Shown here: in pieces, positions 1-8,052 of the stretch
Position numbering within the stretch: position 1 is the stretch's first letter
Layout: each line of letters opens with the position of its first letter
Program-made: the position numbers and the translations under genes
Assembly: GCA_963923455.1 (NCBI GenBank)
Contig: CAWULT010000098.1
Location: forward strand, 1-17,520
DNA length: 17,520 bases
Reading direction: 5' to 3'
Origin: CAWULT01 sp963923455
GTDB lineage: Bacteria; Acidobacteriota; Vicinamibacteria; Vicinamibacterales; UBA2999
Notes under the pieces: model-generated
Seen by the model: the letters and a program-made list of their open reading frames with translations, nothing else
Database searches by the model: none
Told to the model about the DNA's origin: nothing

Positions 1-54
1 CAGACCTATCCGCGGGGGGGCCAGCGCTACACGTTCACGATCTCGCTCGACGCC
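1..54 (+). other. Apparent inverted fragment of the receptor's C-terminal coding sequence
   Basis: Read on the plus strand in frame 1, these bases encode QTYPRGGQRYTFTISLDA. In Oar-like receptors this kind of stretch (…GGxRYTFTxSLDAR…) follows a 'GQPF.RL…GLxQGPEAV' segment shortly before the C-terminus. The minus-strand receptor in this window reaches that segment (GLGQG, ending at position 52) and then loses family resemblance. The two pieces would join sensibly if 1-54 were flipped. The junction lies in GACGCCCTGGCC (49-60), where the GCC at 52-54 belongs to both readings. What is seen is the wrong-strand match. Whether it is a library or assembly foldback or a genuine inversion is open. 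Confidence 0.6.
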
Positions 55-2499
55 CTGGCCGAGCCCCGCCGGCAGCAGCAGCCGCGAGAACGGCTGGCCG
101 TCCTGGTACCGCGCGACGAAGCCGGCGTCGAGATCCCCCGGGGCGCGGTAGTAGCCGGACGTCTTGATCACGAACGCCCGGTCGAAGAACAGCCGTCCGC
201 GGCCGAACGTACCGGCGTTCGGCGACAGGAACGAGTCGCCCAGCAGGCCCTGGTCGTTCTCCTCGGGCCGGAAGCCCAGGCTGCCCCCGACGCCCTCCCC
301 ACGATACGCCATGCCTTCGAACGAGTAGGCCCACCCGTCACCGTTCCGGCCGAAGCCGATCTCGGCGCTCTGGAAGCGGTTCGGCACGCCGGCGGGGTTC
401 GTCAGCAGGTAGCGGTCGCGGCCGAAGCTGCCCGGCAGGCGACTGAAGATTGGCACCTGCGTGTAGCCGGCGTTGCCGGCGACGTCGACGCCCGGATCGC
501 TGACGTACCGGACGGCGTAGTCCTGCGACGCGAGTCCGGCGTTGACCAGGCCCACGCCGTCGCGCTCGCGCCGGTCGATGCCGGTGAAGTGCCAGCGCCA
601 GCCGAACAGGACGTGCTCCATGCTGATCAGGAACTCGCCGGTCGTGGGGCGTTCGAGGTCCGGGTCGATCGCGCTGCCGGGGCTGCCAGCGCCGGCCGGG
701 CCGATCGTGGTCAGTTCGGCGGCTGTGAACCGCCGGTCGCCGTTGAGGTCGTCCCACCGGAACACGGTGCCCGCCGGGCCGGCCGGATCGCCCACGGCGA
801 AGTAGGCGAGCGGCAGCCGCTGTTGGTACCAGGCATAGCCCGTCGTGACCGCGAAGCGGCCGCTCGCCGACGGGCTCCACCGCAACGACACGCGCGGCGA
901 GAGGTTCGCCCACTGAATCGTGTTGTCGCCGCCCGACGCCGAGCCGCGGTCGTAGTCGAAGCGCAGTCCGGCGTTGAGCGTCACGTGCGAACCGAGGAGG
1001 ATGCGGTCGCTGGCATATGCCCCGGCCGTCACGGCCGACCACTCGGAGCCGGCCGACGACCGGATGTCCCAGACGCGCGCCGGGATGCCGTTGACGAGTT
1101 CACCGAAGCGCGGCTGCGCCACCGCGCGGTTGGCCACGCTCGACCCGCCGACGCTGGCGCCCATCGAGACCACGTGCGCGCGCCCGCCCCAGTGCCGGAC
1201 GTGCGGCTGCAGCGAGACGGCCGCGTCCCAGGCCTGCCGCGCGGCCGGCGCCCACTCGCCCACCGTCAACGGCGGCCCGTCCAGCAGGCGGTCGATGGTG
1301 CCCCCGGCGGCCGACGCCGCAACCCTCGCCTCCGACGCCGCCCGGCGATACCCAGCCGCGACTGACCAGAGGCGCCCGTCACGGGCGCGCTCCCAGGTGG
1401 TCGTCAGCACGACGGCGGTCGAGCGGTCGTCGACGGCGCGGTCCGCGAAGCGGGCGCGTGCCGCGTAGGGCCGCGTGACGCCGTTGACGGCCCCCATCAC
1501 CCGGAGCTGGTCGCCTGTCGCCGGCGTGGTGAAGAGGTGCGCGTACACGGACTGCAGGTCGTTCTTCAGCAGCGTCGGATCCGCGGCTTCCAGCCGCCGG
1601 CCGCTCGTGACCCGGGCCGAGGCGACCAGGCCGGCCCGACCCGAGAGCGGACCGCTGACGAGCGCGCTGCCGTCGGCCCAGCGGTCGAACCGGCCGCTCG
1701 ACGGTACGGGGCCGGCCTCGGCCTGCCACGACGTCGGCACGTAGGTCGCCTGCGCGGAACCGCTCCACTGCCCGCCCGGCCGGCGCGGTACCAGCGAGAT
1801 CGCCGGACCGGGCCCGGCCAGGTCCGCCGTCATCGCGACGCCGTCGACCTCCACGCCCTGCAGTAGCCCGAGGTCCGGATAGAGCATCGGCCCCCCGCGC
1901 TCGAGCGGGTCGGAGACGTCGAGCCCGTCGACCAGGAACGATGTCTGCGACCAGGAACTGCCGTACGCACCGATGCGGGGCGCCACGGCGCTCCACAGGC
2001 CCCCCGTGTCCATCCGATCGGTGATCGCGAAGGGATGCGCGGTCTCGATCAGCGACCCGGCCGTGCCGCTGCTCGGAAGCTGCGCGACCGAGTGCCGGTC
2101 GAACACCCACTGATAGGCCACGCCGTAACGATCGGACACGGCCAGGCGCGACACGGCCATGCTGTCGGAGGGCGCCAGCCGCGCCGTGATGCGCATCACG
2201 CTGCCGGGCCCCACCTCGAAGGGCGCGCGCGCCTCGCGCACGGTGCCCAGCGTCACGCGGACGTCGTAGCGCCCGGGCGCGACGACGAGCACGACGGTGG
2301 ATCCGCCGGCAGGTACGACGGCCGAGCGCGCCGGGGCGTCGCCGTCAGCCGCGACGGCGGCAACCAGGGCGCCCTCGGCGGGCTGACCGGCCGGCGGCTG
2401 CACCTCGACCACCAATGTTCCAAGGCCCACCTGGGCCATCGCTGCCCGTGCCGCCATCACCACCAGCACCGCCGCCACCGCGCTCGCCAGACGTCGCAT
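1..2499 (-). CDS. Oar-like TonB-dependent outer-membrane receptor (partial, C-terminus beyond left edge)
   Basis: The frame is open from an ATG at 2499 to the window edge (833 codons, no stop). It starts with a signal peptide (about residues 1-22, cleavage AMA|Q). Residues ~26-110 form a small beta-sandwich like the carboxypeptidase-regulatory domain at the front of Oar-type receptors. A plug-like region follows, with the family motif FLVDGLDVSDP at 188-198, and then a long barrel region rich in alternating aromatic and polar strands (e.g. LNAGLRFDYDRG, DGQPFSRLLLP). Such proteins sit in the outer membrane and take up large substrates using TonB energy; the substrate here cannot be told. GAAGGGAGA lies upstream (minus strand, ~2512-2520). 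An in-frame GTG directly before the ATG (2502) is an alternative start. Family resemblance is lost after GLGQG (residues 812-816); the last 17 codons, under positions 1-51, look foreign. I did not see a TonB box. Confidence 0.9.
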   Translation of the reverse strand, partial: MRRLASAVAAVLVVMAARAAMAQVGLGTLVVEVQPPAGQPAEGALVAAVAADGDAPARSAVVPAGGSTVVLVVAPGRYDVRVTLGTVREARAPFEVGPGSVMRITARLAPSDSMAVSRLAVSDRYGVAYQWVFDRHSVAQLPSSGTAGSLIETAHPFAITDRMDTGGLWSAVAPRIGAYGSSWSQTSFLVDGLDVSDPLERGGPMLYPDLGLLQGVEVDGVAMTADLAGPGPAISLVPRRPGGQWSGSAQATYVPTSWQAEAGPVPSSGRFDRWADGSALVSGPLSGRAGLVASARVTSGRRLEAADPTLLKNDLQSVYAHLFTTPATGDQLRVMGAVNGVTRPYAARARFADRAVDDRSTAVVLTTTWERARDGRLWSVAAGYRRAASEARVAASAAGGTIDRLLDGPPLTVGEWAPAARQAWDAAVSLQPHVRHWGGRAHVVSMGASVGGSSVANRAVAQPRFGELVNGIPARVWDIRSSAGSEWSAVTAGAYASDRILLGSHVTLNAGLRFDYDRGSASGGDNTIQWANLSPRVSLRWSPSASGRFAVTTGYAWYQQRLPLAYFAVGDPAGPAGTVFRWDDLNGDRRFTAAELTTIGPAGAGSPGSAIDPDLERPTTGEFLISMEHVLFGWRWHFTGIDRRERDGVGLVNAGLASQDYAVRYVSDPGVDVAGNAGYTQVPIFSRLPGSFGRDRYLLTNPAGVPNRFQSAEIGFGRNGDGWAYSFEGMAYRGEGVGGSLGFRPEENDQGLLGDSFLSPNAGTFGRGRLFFDRAFVIKTSGYYRAPGDLDAGFVARYQDGQPFSRLLLPAGLGQGVERDRERVALAPPRIGL

Positions 2500-2559
2500 C
2501 ACGGGTGCGATTCTCCCTTCATCGTCGAGACGGTGTCCAGCGCACGCGGGGGCCTGGAC

Positions 2560-2565
2560 TATGAT
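2560..2565 (+). promoter_or_regulatory. Candidate -10 element for a possibly leaderless PAP2 gene
   Basis: TATGAT sits 8 nt before the ATG at 2574, in the 74-bp gap between the divergent receptor and phosphatase genes. No Shine-Dalgarno sequence lies between it and the ATG. With normal -10 to start-site spacing, transcription would begin at or next to the A of the start codon, giving a leaderless message. I see no convincing -35. Confidence 0.4.
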
Positions 2566-2573
2566 GAGCGCCC

Positions 2574-3371
2574 ATGCCCGCCACGCGTCGCGGCCTCGCG
2601 GCCGTCATGCTCACGCTCACGCTCGCGCGTCCCGTTGCGGCGCAGGACGCGGCCACGGATCAGGCCCGGACGCCACCGCCACCGTCCCAGACCGCGGAGA
2701 CCTACCAGCCCGACCCGTTCGTGCACCTGCTGCAGAACACGCTGCGCGACCTGAAGGGGCTCGCGTCGATCGACACGGCCTGGACGCTCGGCCTCGGAGG
2801 CGCGGCAAGCGCCGCCAGCCACCCGGCCGACGACTACGTGACCGAGCACGCGACCGCCGGGGGCACGAAGGCCTTCTTCGATGTCGGCGGCAACGCCGGC
2901 ACCGGCTACGTCCACGCGGGCGGGGCGGTGGCCACCTATGTCGTGGGACGCCTGGCACACAGCCCCCGGACCGCCAACGCGGGCGCGGACCTGATTCGCG
3001 GGCAGGTGCTCGACACCATCCTCACGCAGGGCATCAAGGCGTCGGTCCGGCGCCACCGGCCGGGCCGCACCGACGGGTCGTTCGCGTTTCCGTCGGGCCA
3101 CACCTCGTCGGCCTGGACGTCGGCCACGGTGCTCTGGCGCCACTTCGGGTGGAAGGCCGGCGTGCCCGCGTCGGCCGTCGGGGCGTGGGTGGCCGCCGGC
3201 CGCGTGCAGCAGGGCCAGCACTTCCTGAGCGACGTGGTGTTCGGCGCCGCGGTCGGGATCGCGAGCGGGCGCACCGTGACGATCGGGCACGGCCGGCGGG
3301 CGTTGCGCGTCGGCCCGTCTCCGGTGGCCGGCGGCGTCGCCGTCACCTTCACGCCCGCCCGCGCCGAGTAG
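2574..3371 (+). CDS. PAP2-family phosphatase, exported
   Basis: 265 aa with a signal peptide (about 1-23, VAA|Q). All three PAP2 superfamily signature motifs are present in order: K155 with R162-P163 (KASVRRHRP), PSGH at 173-176 with the general-acid H176, and R210…H216…D220 (GRVQQGQHFLSD) with the nucleophile H216. The catalytic set is therefore complete. Members hydrolyse phosphomonoesters (class A acid phosphatases) or lipid pyrophosphates. This one has only weakly hydrophobic central segments, so a periplasmic or membrane-associated enzyme is more likely than a classic six-helix lipid phosphatase, but the substrate is unknown. It is divergent from the receptor gene and has no ribosome-binding site before its ATG. 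A 147-bp gap separates it from the efflux operon, so it is probably transcribed alone. Confidence 0.9.
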   Translation: MPATRRGLAAVMLTLTLARPVAAQDAATDQARTPPPPSQTAETYQPDPFVHLLQNTLRDLKGLASIDTAWTLGLGGAASAASHPADDYVTEHATAGGTKAFFDVGGNAGTGYVHAGGAVATYVVGRLAHSPRTANAGADLIRGQVLDTILTQGIKASVRRHRPGRTDGSFAFPSGHTSSAWTSATVLWRHFGWKAGVPASAVGAWVAAGRVQQGQHFLSDVVFGAAVGIASGRTVTIGHGRRALRVGPSPVAGGVAVTFTPARAE

Positions 3372-3417
3372 GCGCTGGGGCCATCTGCGAGGCCTCCCGA
3401 CGGCCCCTCGGGTGACA

Positions 3418-3432
3418 GCGCCCAGCGGGCGC
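3418..3432. other. Small perfect hairpin in the 3372-3518 intergenic gap
   Basis: GCGCCC-AGC-GGGCGC forms a 6-bp stem with a 3-nt loop between the phosphatase and the efflux operon. It has no T-tract, so it is at best a weak transcription-end or RNA-stability element. Just downstream is the 10-bp perfect palindrome ACCCTAGGGT (3437-3446), a possible operator for the efflux operon. Both could be chance in DNA this GC-rich. Confidence 0.25.
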
Positions 3433-3518
3433 GAGTACCCTAGGGTGTTGTCCGCCTGACGGCAGCCGCGCCGCCCCGGCCCGCGCGGCGCGGTCGTTCA
3501 CCCAAGGGGAGCCCCACG

Positions 3519-4745
3519 TTGAGACCCGCGTTCCGGCATGCTGCCTCCACCCGCCCCTTCGTCGGCGCCACGCTTCTCGTCGCTGCCTTCGCGGCCATGG
3601 CCGCCGGCTGCCGCGGCCGCGGCGCGTCGACCGACACGGCGGCCAGTCCCGACGCGGCACCGCTCGAAGTCAGCACGCTGACGGTGGCCGAGAGGCCCGT
3701 CACCCGCGCCATTCGCGTGACCGGCGCGCTGGCCGCGCAGGAGCAGGCCCAGGTGGCCGCCGAGATCGCCGGCCGCGTCGTGGCCACGCCGGTCGAGCGC
3801 GGCACGCCGGTGTCGGCCGGCAGCGATCTGGTCCGCATCTCCGCGACCGAGGTGGAGGCCCAGGCCCGCGAGGCCGAAGCCAACGCGGCCCAGATCCAGG
3901 CGCGGCTCGGGCAGCCCGACGGCGCGGCCTTCGACGTCGAGAAGGTGCCCGAGGTGGCCGTCGCGCATTCCACCTACGACCTGGCCCACGCGGACTTCGA
4001 GCGGGTGCGGATGCTGTACGAGCGCAAGCTCGTCTCGCAGTCCGAGTTCGACCTGCGACGGGCGCAGGCCGAGAACGCCCGCCGGCAGTACGAGGGCGCC
4101 AGGAACGGCGCCGAGCAGCAGCGGCAGGCACTGGCCGCGGCCCAGGCGCGGGTGGCGCTGGCGCGCAAGGCGCTGGGCGACACTGTGGTGCGAGGGCCGT
4201 TTGCCGGCGTCGTCGGCGAGCGCCTCGTGTCGGTGGGCGACTACGTGACGCGCGGTGCCAAGGTGGCGTCGGTGATGCGCGTGCACCCGCTGCGCGTCCA
4301 GCTCACCGTGCCGGCGCAGTACATCACGGCGGTGGCCGTCGGCCGTGCCGTCTCGCTCGAGGTCGACGCCTATCCCGGCCGGACGTTCACCGGTGAGGTC
4401 CGCTACGTCTCACCCGAGGTACGGGCGGACTCGCGGGCCCTGATCGTCGAGGCCGTCGTGCCCAACGACAAGAACGAACTGAAGCCGGGCCTGTTCGTGA
4501 CCGCCCGCATCGAGGAAGCCGCGCCGGCCCAGGGCATCCTCGTGCCAGCCGACGCCGTTCGGACCGTGTCGGGCACGTCCCGCGTGTTCGCCCTCGCCGG
4601 CGATCACGTCGAGGAGCGCATCGTGACGACGGGGCAGACGTTCGGGTCGGACGTGGAGATCGCGACCGGGCTGAAGACCGGCGACGTGATCGCCACCAGC
4701 AATCTGCCGCAGCTCGCCGATGGCGTGCGCGTGACCGCGAAGTAG
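3519..4745 (+). CDS. RND efflux periplasmic adaptor (membrane fusion protein)
   Basis: 408 aa from a TTG start, chosen because AAGGGGA (3504-3510) lies 8 nt upstream and the signal peptide begins directly after it. The signal ends in AAMAAGC with Cys31, a possible but imperfect lipobox (Ala at -3), so it may be a lipoprotein. Domain order is standard: first lipoyl half (~64-110), a helical hairpin/coiled coil (~110-215, with the 'LVSQSEFDLRRAQ' signature), second lipoyl half (~220-250, RGPFAGVVGERLVSVGDYVT), beta-barrel (~255-335, ending LKPGLFVTARI) and a membrane-proximal domain. It bridges the inner-membrane transporter and an outer-membrane channel. The transporter gene starts 15 nt downstream, so the two are one operon. 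The transported compound cannot be inferred. Confidence 0.93.
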   Translation: MRPAFRHAASTRPFVGATLLVAAFAAMAAGCRGRGASTDTAASPDAAPLEVSTLTVAERPVTRAIRVTGALAAQEQAQVAAEIAGRVVATPVERGTPVSAGSDLVRISATEVEAQAREAEANAAQIQARLGQPDGAAFDVEKVPEVAVAHSTYDLAHADFERVRMLYERKLVSQSEFDLRRAQAENARRQYEGARNGAEQQRQALAAAQARVALARKALGDTVVRGPFAGVVGERLVSVGDYVTRGAKVASVMRVHPLRVQLTVPAQYITAVAVGRAVSLEVDAYPGRTFTGEVRYVSPEVRADSRALIVEAVVPNDKNELKPGLFVTARIEEAAPAQGILVPADAVRTVSGTSRVFALAGDHVEERIVTTGQTFGSDVEIATGLKTGDVIATSNLPQLADGVRVTAK

Positions 4746-4760
4746 AAGGTAGGAGTTTCC

Positions 4761-7700
4761 ATGCAGGCACTGGCCGCCCTCTGCGTCCGTCGCCCCGTCT
4801 TCGCCTCGGTCCTGATCCTGTCGCTCATCGTCGTCGGCTCGTTCGCGTTCGCGCAGCTCGGCGTCGACCAGATGCCGAACGTCGACATCCCGACGATCAC
4901 GGTGACCACGCGCCTGCCGGGCGCCGCGCCCGAACAGGTCGAGAGCGAAATCACGGACAAGGTCGAGGAAGCGGTCAACACCATCAGCGGCATCGACCAG
5001 CTGAGCTCCAACTCGGCCGAGGGCATCTCCCAGGTCGTCGTCACGTTCAACCTCGAGAAGGACGCGGACGTGGCCGCGCAGGAGGTGCGCGACCGCGTCA
5101 ACCGCATCCTGCCGCTGCTGCCGCGTACGATCACGCAGCCCACCATCGAGAAGCAGGACCCGGACTCGCAGCCGATCCTGACGATGGCGTTGACGGCCGA
5201 CAAGCCCATCCGCGAGATCACCGAGTTCGCCGACAAGGTGCTGCGCCGGCGCCTCGAGAGCGCCGACGGTGTCGGACAGGTGCTGCTGCTCGGCGGCCGG
5301 AACCGCCAGATCAACGTGTGGCTCGACGCCGAGCGCCTGCGGGCGCACAACCTGACCGTCAACGACGTGGCCCGCGCCCTCCAGGCGCAGAACGTCGACA
5401 TCCCGGGCGGCCAGATCGAGCAGGGCGCCCGGACGATCACGATGCGCACGCGCGGCCGCGTGGACGATCCGGCCGGGTTCGGCGACATCGTGGTGCGCGA
5501 CGTCGCGGGCCATCCCGTTCGCGTGCGCGACGTGGCACGCATCGAGGACGGGATGGCCGACGCGACGACGATGGCCACCGTCAACGGCAACCCGACCGTG
5601 CTGCTGCAGATCCGCAAGCAATCCGGCACGAACACGGTGGAGGTCGTCCGCAACGTCAAGCAGCGCCTGGAGGACCTCGCCGGGACGATGCCGGACGGCT
5701 TCTCGATCCGCATCGTCCGCGATCAGAGCGAGTTCATCCAGGCGTCGATCAGCAGCCTGCAGGAGCACCTGATCCTCGGCTCGCTGCTCGCCTCGCTGGT
5801 GGTGCTGCTCTTCCTGGGCAATTTCCGCTCCACCGTCATCGCCGCCGTGTCGATTCCGACGTCGATCGTCGCCACGTTCGCGCTCGTCTGGTACATGGGC
5901 TTCACGCTGAACATGCTGACGATGCTGGCGCTGACGCTGGCCGTGGGCATCGTGATCGACGACGCCATCGTCGTGCTCGAGAACATCTACCGGTTCATCG
6001 AGGAAAAGGGCATGCCGCCCGGTCAGGCGGCGATCGAGGGCACGCGCGAGATCGGGCTCGCCGTCATGGCGACGACGCTCTCCCTCGTGGCGATCTTCGT
6101 GCCGGTCGGCTTCATGAGCGGCATGGTGGGCCGGTTCCTCAAGAGCTTCGGCCTGACGATGGCGTTCGCCATCATGGTGTCGCTGCTCGTCAGCTTCACG
6201 CTGACGCCGATGATGTCGGCCCGGTGGCTCAAGGTGCCCGCGCGCCGCGAGGACGCCGACCATCGGGTGCACGACTCGAAGCATTCAATCGTCTTCGGGC
6301 CGATCGACCGCGTGTACACGCGGATGCTCGAGTGGGCGATGGCGCACCGTGGCGTCGTGGCGGCGCTGGCCGTGCTCGTGCTGCTGTCGAGCGTGCCGCT
6401 CTTCCGGATCGTCAACGTCAACTTCACGCCGCAGGACGACACGTCCGAACTCGAGGTGACGCTGCGGGCGCCCGAAGGCACGAGCCTCGAGGCGACCGAC
6501 GTGCTGGCCAACCGCGTGGCGTCGGCGATCCGGCGGATCCCTGAGGTGGACTACACCATGGCGACGGTGGCCGGCGACGGCGCCGGCACGCGCAACAGCG
6601 CCTCGATCTTCGTCAAGCTGAAGGCGCTCGACATGCGCTCGCGCGACGTCTTCGCGGTCGTCGAGGACGTGCGCGGCACGGTGCTGCCGGCGCGGGCCCC
6701 GGCCGGCACCCGGACCTCGGTCGCGGCCACGGGCGGCATCGGCGGCGGGCGCGGCGGTGGCGGCGCTGGCGACATCCAGTTCGTCATGCAGGGTCCGGAC
6801 CTGCGCCGGCTGCAGGCCGAGAGCACGCGGCTGGCCGGCCTGGTGCGGGACGTGCCCGGGCTCGTCGACGTCGACACCAACCTCAACACGGGCAAGCCGG
6901 AGATGTCGGTGCGCGTCGACCGGCCAAAGGCGGCCGATCTGGGCGTGCAGGTCTCGGACGCGGCCGAGGCGCTGCGCTTGCTGGTCGGCGGCGATCAGGT
7001 GACGACCTACAACGAGGGCGGCGAGCAGTACGAGGTGCACGTCCGCGCCGACGCGCGCGACCGCACCACGGAGGAGGCGATCGGCCTGCTGCCGGTGCCG
7101 TCGTCGCAGCTCGGCAGCGTCACGCTCAACAACCTGGCGAGGCTCAGCCCCGATTCCGCGCCGACCGAGATCCGGCGCCTGAACCGCCAGCGCCAGGTCA
7201 CCATCGGCGCCAACATGCGCCCGGGTACGTCGCAAGCCGGCGCCCAGACGCAGATCCTCGAGAAGGCCGCGGCGCTGGGCCTCGGCCCCGAGTACCAGAT
7301 GGGCTTCTCGGGGCGGTCCCGCGAGCTGAACCGCACGGCGAGCGCGTTCCTGACCGCGCTGGCCCTGTCGCTGATCTTCATGTACCTGGTGCTGGCCGCG
7401 CAGTTCGAGTCGTGGCTGCACCCGGTGACGATTCTGCTGTCGCTGCCGCTGACGCTGCCGTTCGCGCTCATCTCGATCGTGATCTTCCGGCAGTCGCTGA
7501 ACATCTTCTCGGCGCTCGGCCTGCTGGTCTTGTTCGGCGTCGTCAAGAAGAACTCGATCCTGCAGATCGATCACGCCAACCAGCTGCGCGAGGCGGGCAT
7601 GGAGGTGCGCGAGGCCGTGATCCAGGCGAGCCGGGACCGGCTGCGGCCCATCCTGATGACGACCCTCGCCTTCGTGGCGGGCATGATCCCGCTGGCACTG

Positions 7701-7910
7701 ACGAGCGGGCCCGGCGCGGCGACCAACCACGCGATCGGCTACGTCGTCATCGGCGGCCAGACGCTGGTGCTGCTGCTGACCCTGATCGTGACGCCGGTGG
7801 CCTACTCGCTCTTCGACGAGATCGGCCAGAAGCGATACCTGGCGCGCGCGTTCGGCTGGCTGCGACGCAAGGCACCCACGGCCGCGACGAACCCGGTCAC
7901 GCCGGTCTGA
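4761..7910 (+). CDS. RND multidrug-type efflux transporter (AcrB/HAE-1-like)
   Basis: 1049 aa, the usual length for the HAE-1 family. GGTAGGAG ends 5 nt before the ATG. TM1 (about 13-32) is followed by GVDQMPNVDIPTITVTT. The proton-relay aspartates of TM4 are D400 and D401 in GIVIDDAIVVLENI, and the matching TM10 lysine is K930 in FGVVKKNSILQID, so the pump should be proton-driven and active. Two repeats of periplasmic porter/docking domains and a total of twelve membrane helices fit the sequence. A glycine-rich stretch (about residues 657-671) lies in the second periplasmic loop. It works as a trimer with the adaptor encoded just upstream and needs a TolC-type channel, which is not in this window. 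Family and function class are clear; the substrate is not. Confidence 0.96.
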   Translation: MQALAALCVRRPVFASVLILSLIVVGSFAFAQLGVDQMPNVDIPTITVTTRLPGAAPEQVESEITDKVEEAVNTISGIDQLSSNSAEGISQVVVTFNLEKDADVAAQEVRDRVNRILPLLPRTITQPTIEKQDPDSQPILTMALTADKPIREITEFADKVLRRRLESADGVGQVLLLGGRNRQINVWLDAERLRAHNLTVNDVARALQAQNVDIPGGQIEQGARTITMRTRGRVDDPAGFGDIVVRDVAGHPVRVRDVARIEDGMADATTMATVNGNPTVLLQIRKQSGTNTVEVVRNVKQRLEDLAGTMPDGFSIRIVRDQSEFIQASISSLQEHLILGSLLASLVVLLFLGNFRSTVIAAVSIPTSIVATFALVWYMGFTLNMLTMLALTLAVGIVIDDAIVVLENIYRFIEEKGMPPGQAAIEGTREIGLAVMATTLSLVAIFVPVGFMSGMVGRFLKSFGLTMAFAIMVSLLVSFTLTPMMSARWLKVPARREDADHRVHDSKHSIVFGPIDRVYTRMLEWAMAHRGVVAALAVLVLLSSVPLFRIVNVNFTPQDDTSELEVTLRAPEGTSLEATDVLANRVASAIRRIPEVDYTMATVAGDGAGTRNSASIFVKLKALDMRSRDVFAVVEDVRGTVLPARAPAGTRTSVAATGGIGGGRGGGGAGDIQFVMQGPDLRRLQAESTRLAGLVRDVPGLVDVDTNLNTGKPEMSVRVDRPKAADLGVQVSDAAEALRLLVGGDQVTTYNEGGEQYEVHVRADARDRTTEEAIGLLPVPSSQLGSVTLNNLARLSPDSAPTEIRRLNRQRQVTIGANMRPGTSQAGAQTQILEKAAALGLGPEYQMGFSGRSRELNRTASAFLTALALSLIFMYLVLAAQFESWLHPVTILLSLPLTLPFALISIVIFRQSLNIFSALGLLVLFGVVKKNSILQIDHANQLREAGMEVREAVIQASRDRLRPILMTTLAFVAGMIPLALTSGPGAATNHAIGYVVIGGQTLVLLLTLIVTPVAYSLFDEIGQKRYLARAFGWLRRKAPTAATNPVTPV

Positions 7911-8024
7911 TCGGCCAGGCGCGGCGCCCGCCGCAGGCCCACGCCGATCCGGCCGCGGGAGCACGGCCAGGCCCCCGGGTCGCCGGATCCATCGGGCCCG
8001 ACGCGCGGCAGCCGGCGTCCGTCA

Positions 8025-8046
8025 TGTAGACTGCGCTCCGGAGGAG
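8025..8046 (+). promoter_or_regulatory. Candidate -10 and strong Shine-Dalgarno for the propeller gene
   Basis: TAGACT (8027-8032) follows a TG pair and lies 20 nt before the ATG at 8053. GGAGGAG (8040-8046) is an excellent ribosome-binding site 6 nt before the ATG and fixes the start. The 7911-8052 gap has no clear terminator for the efflux operon. Confidence 0.35.
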
Positions 8047-8052
8047 ATCCCC

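Noticed and set aside
589..1365. A plus-strand open frame continuing from the inverted-looking segment at 1-54
   Set aside because: Beyond position 54 it is the shadow of the receptor gene and has no protein-like character; only the first 18 codons look genuine.
3396..3412. CCCGA…TCGGG hairpin after the phosphatase gene as a terminator
   Set aside because: Only a 5-bp stem with a 7-nt loop and no T-tract; expected by chance at this GC content.
6730..6772. Gly-rich tract in the RND transporter as a possible repeat expansion or frameshift
   Set aside because: The frame is continuous and glycine-rich loops occur at this periplasmic site in related pumps.
4410..7964. Long minus-strand open frames opposite the RND transporter
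   Set aside because: Antisense shadows of a canonical RND gene; low-complexity Arg/Asp/His/Gln content.
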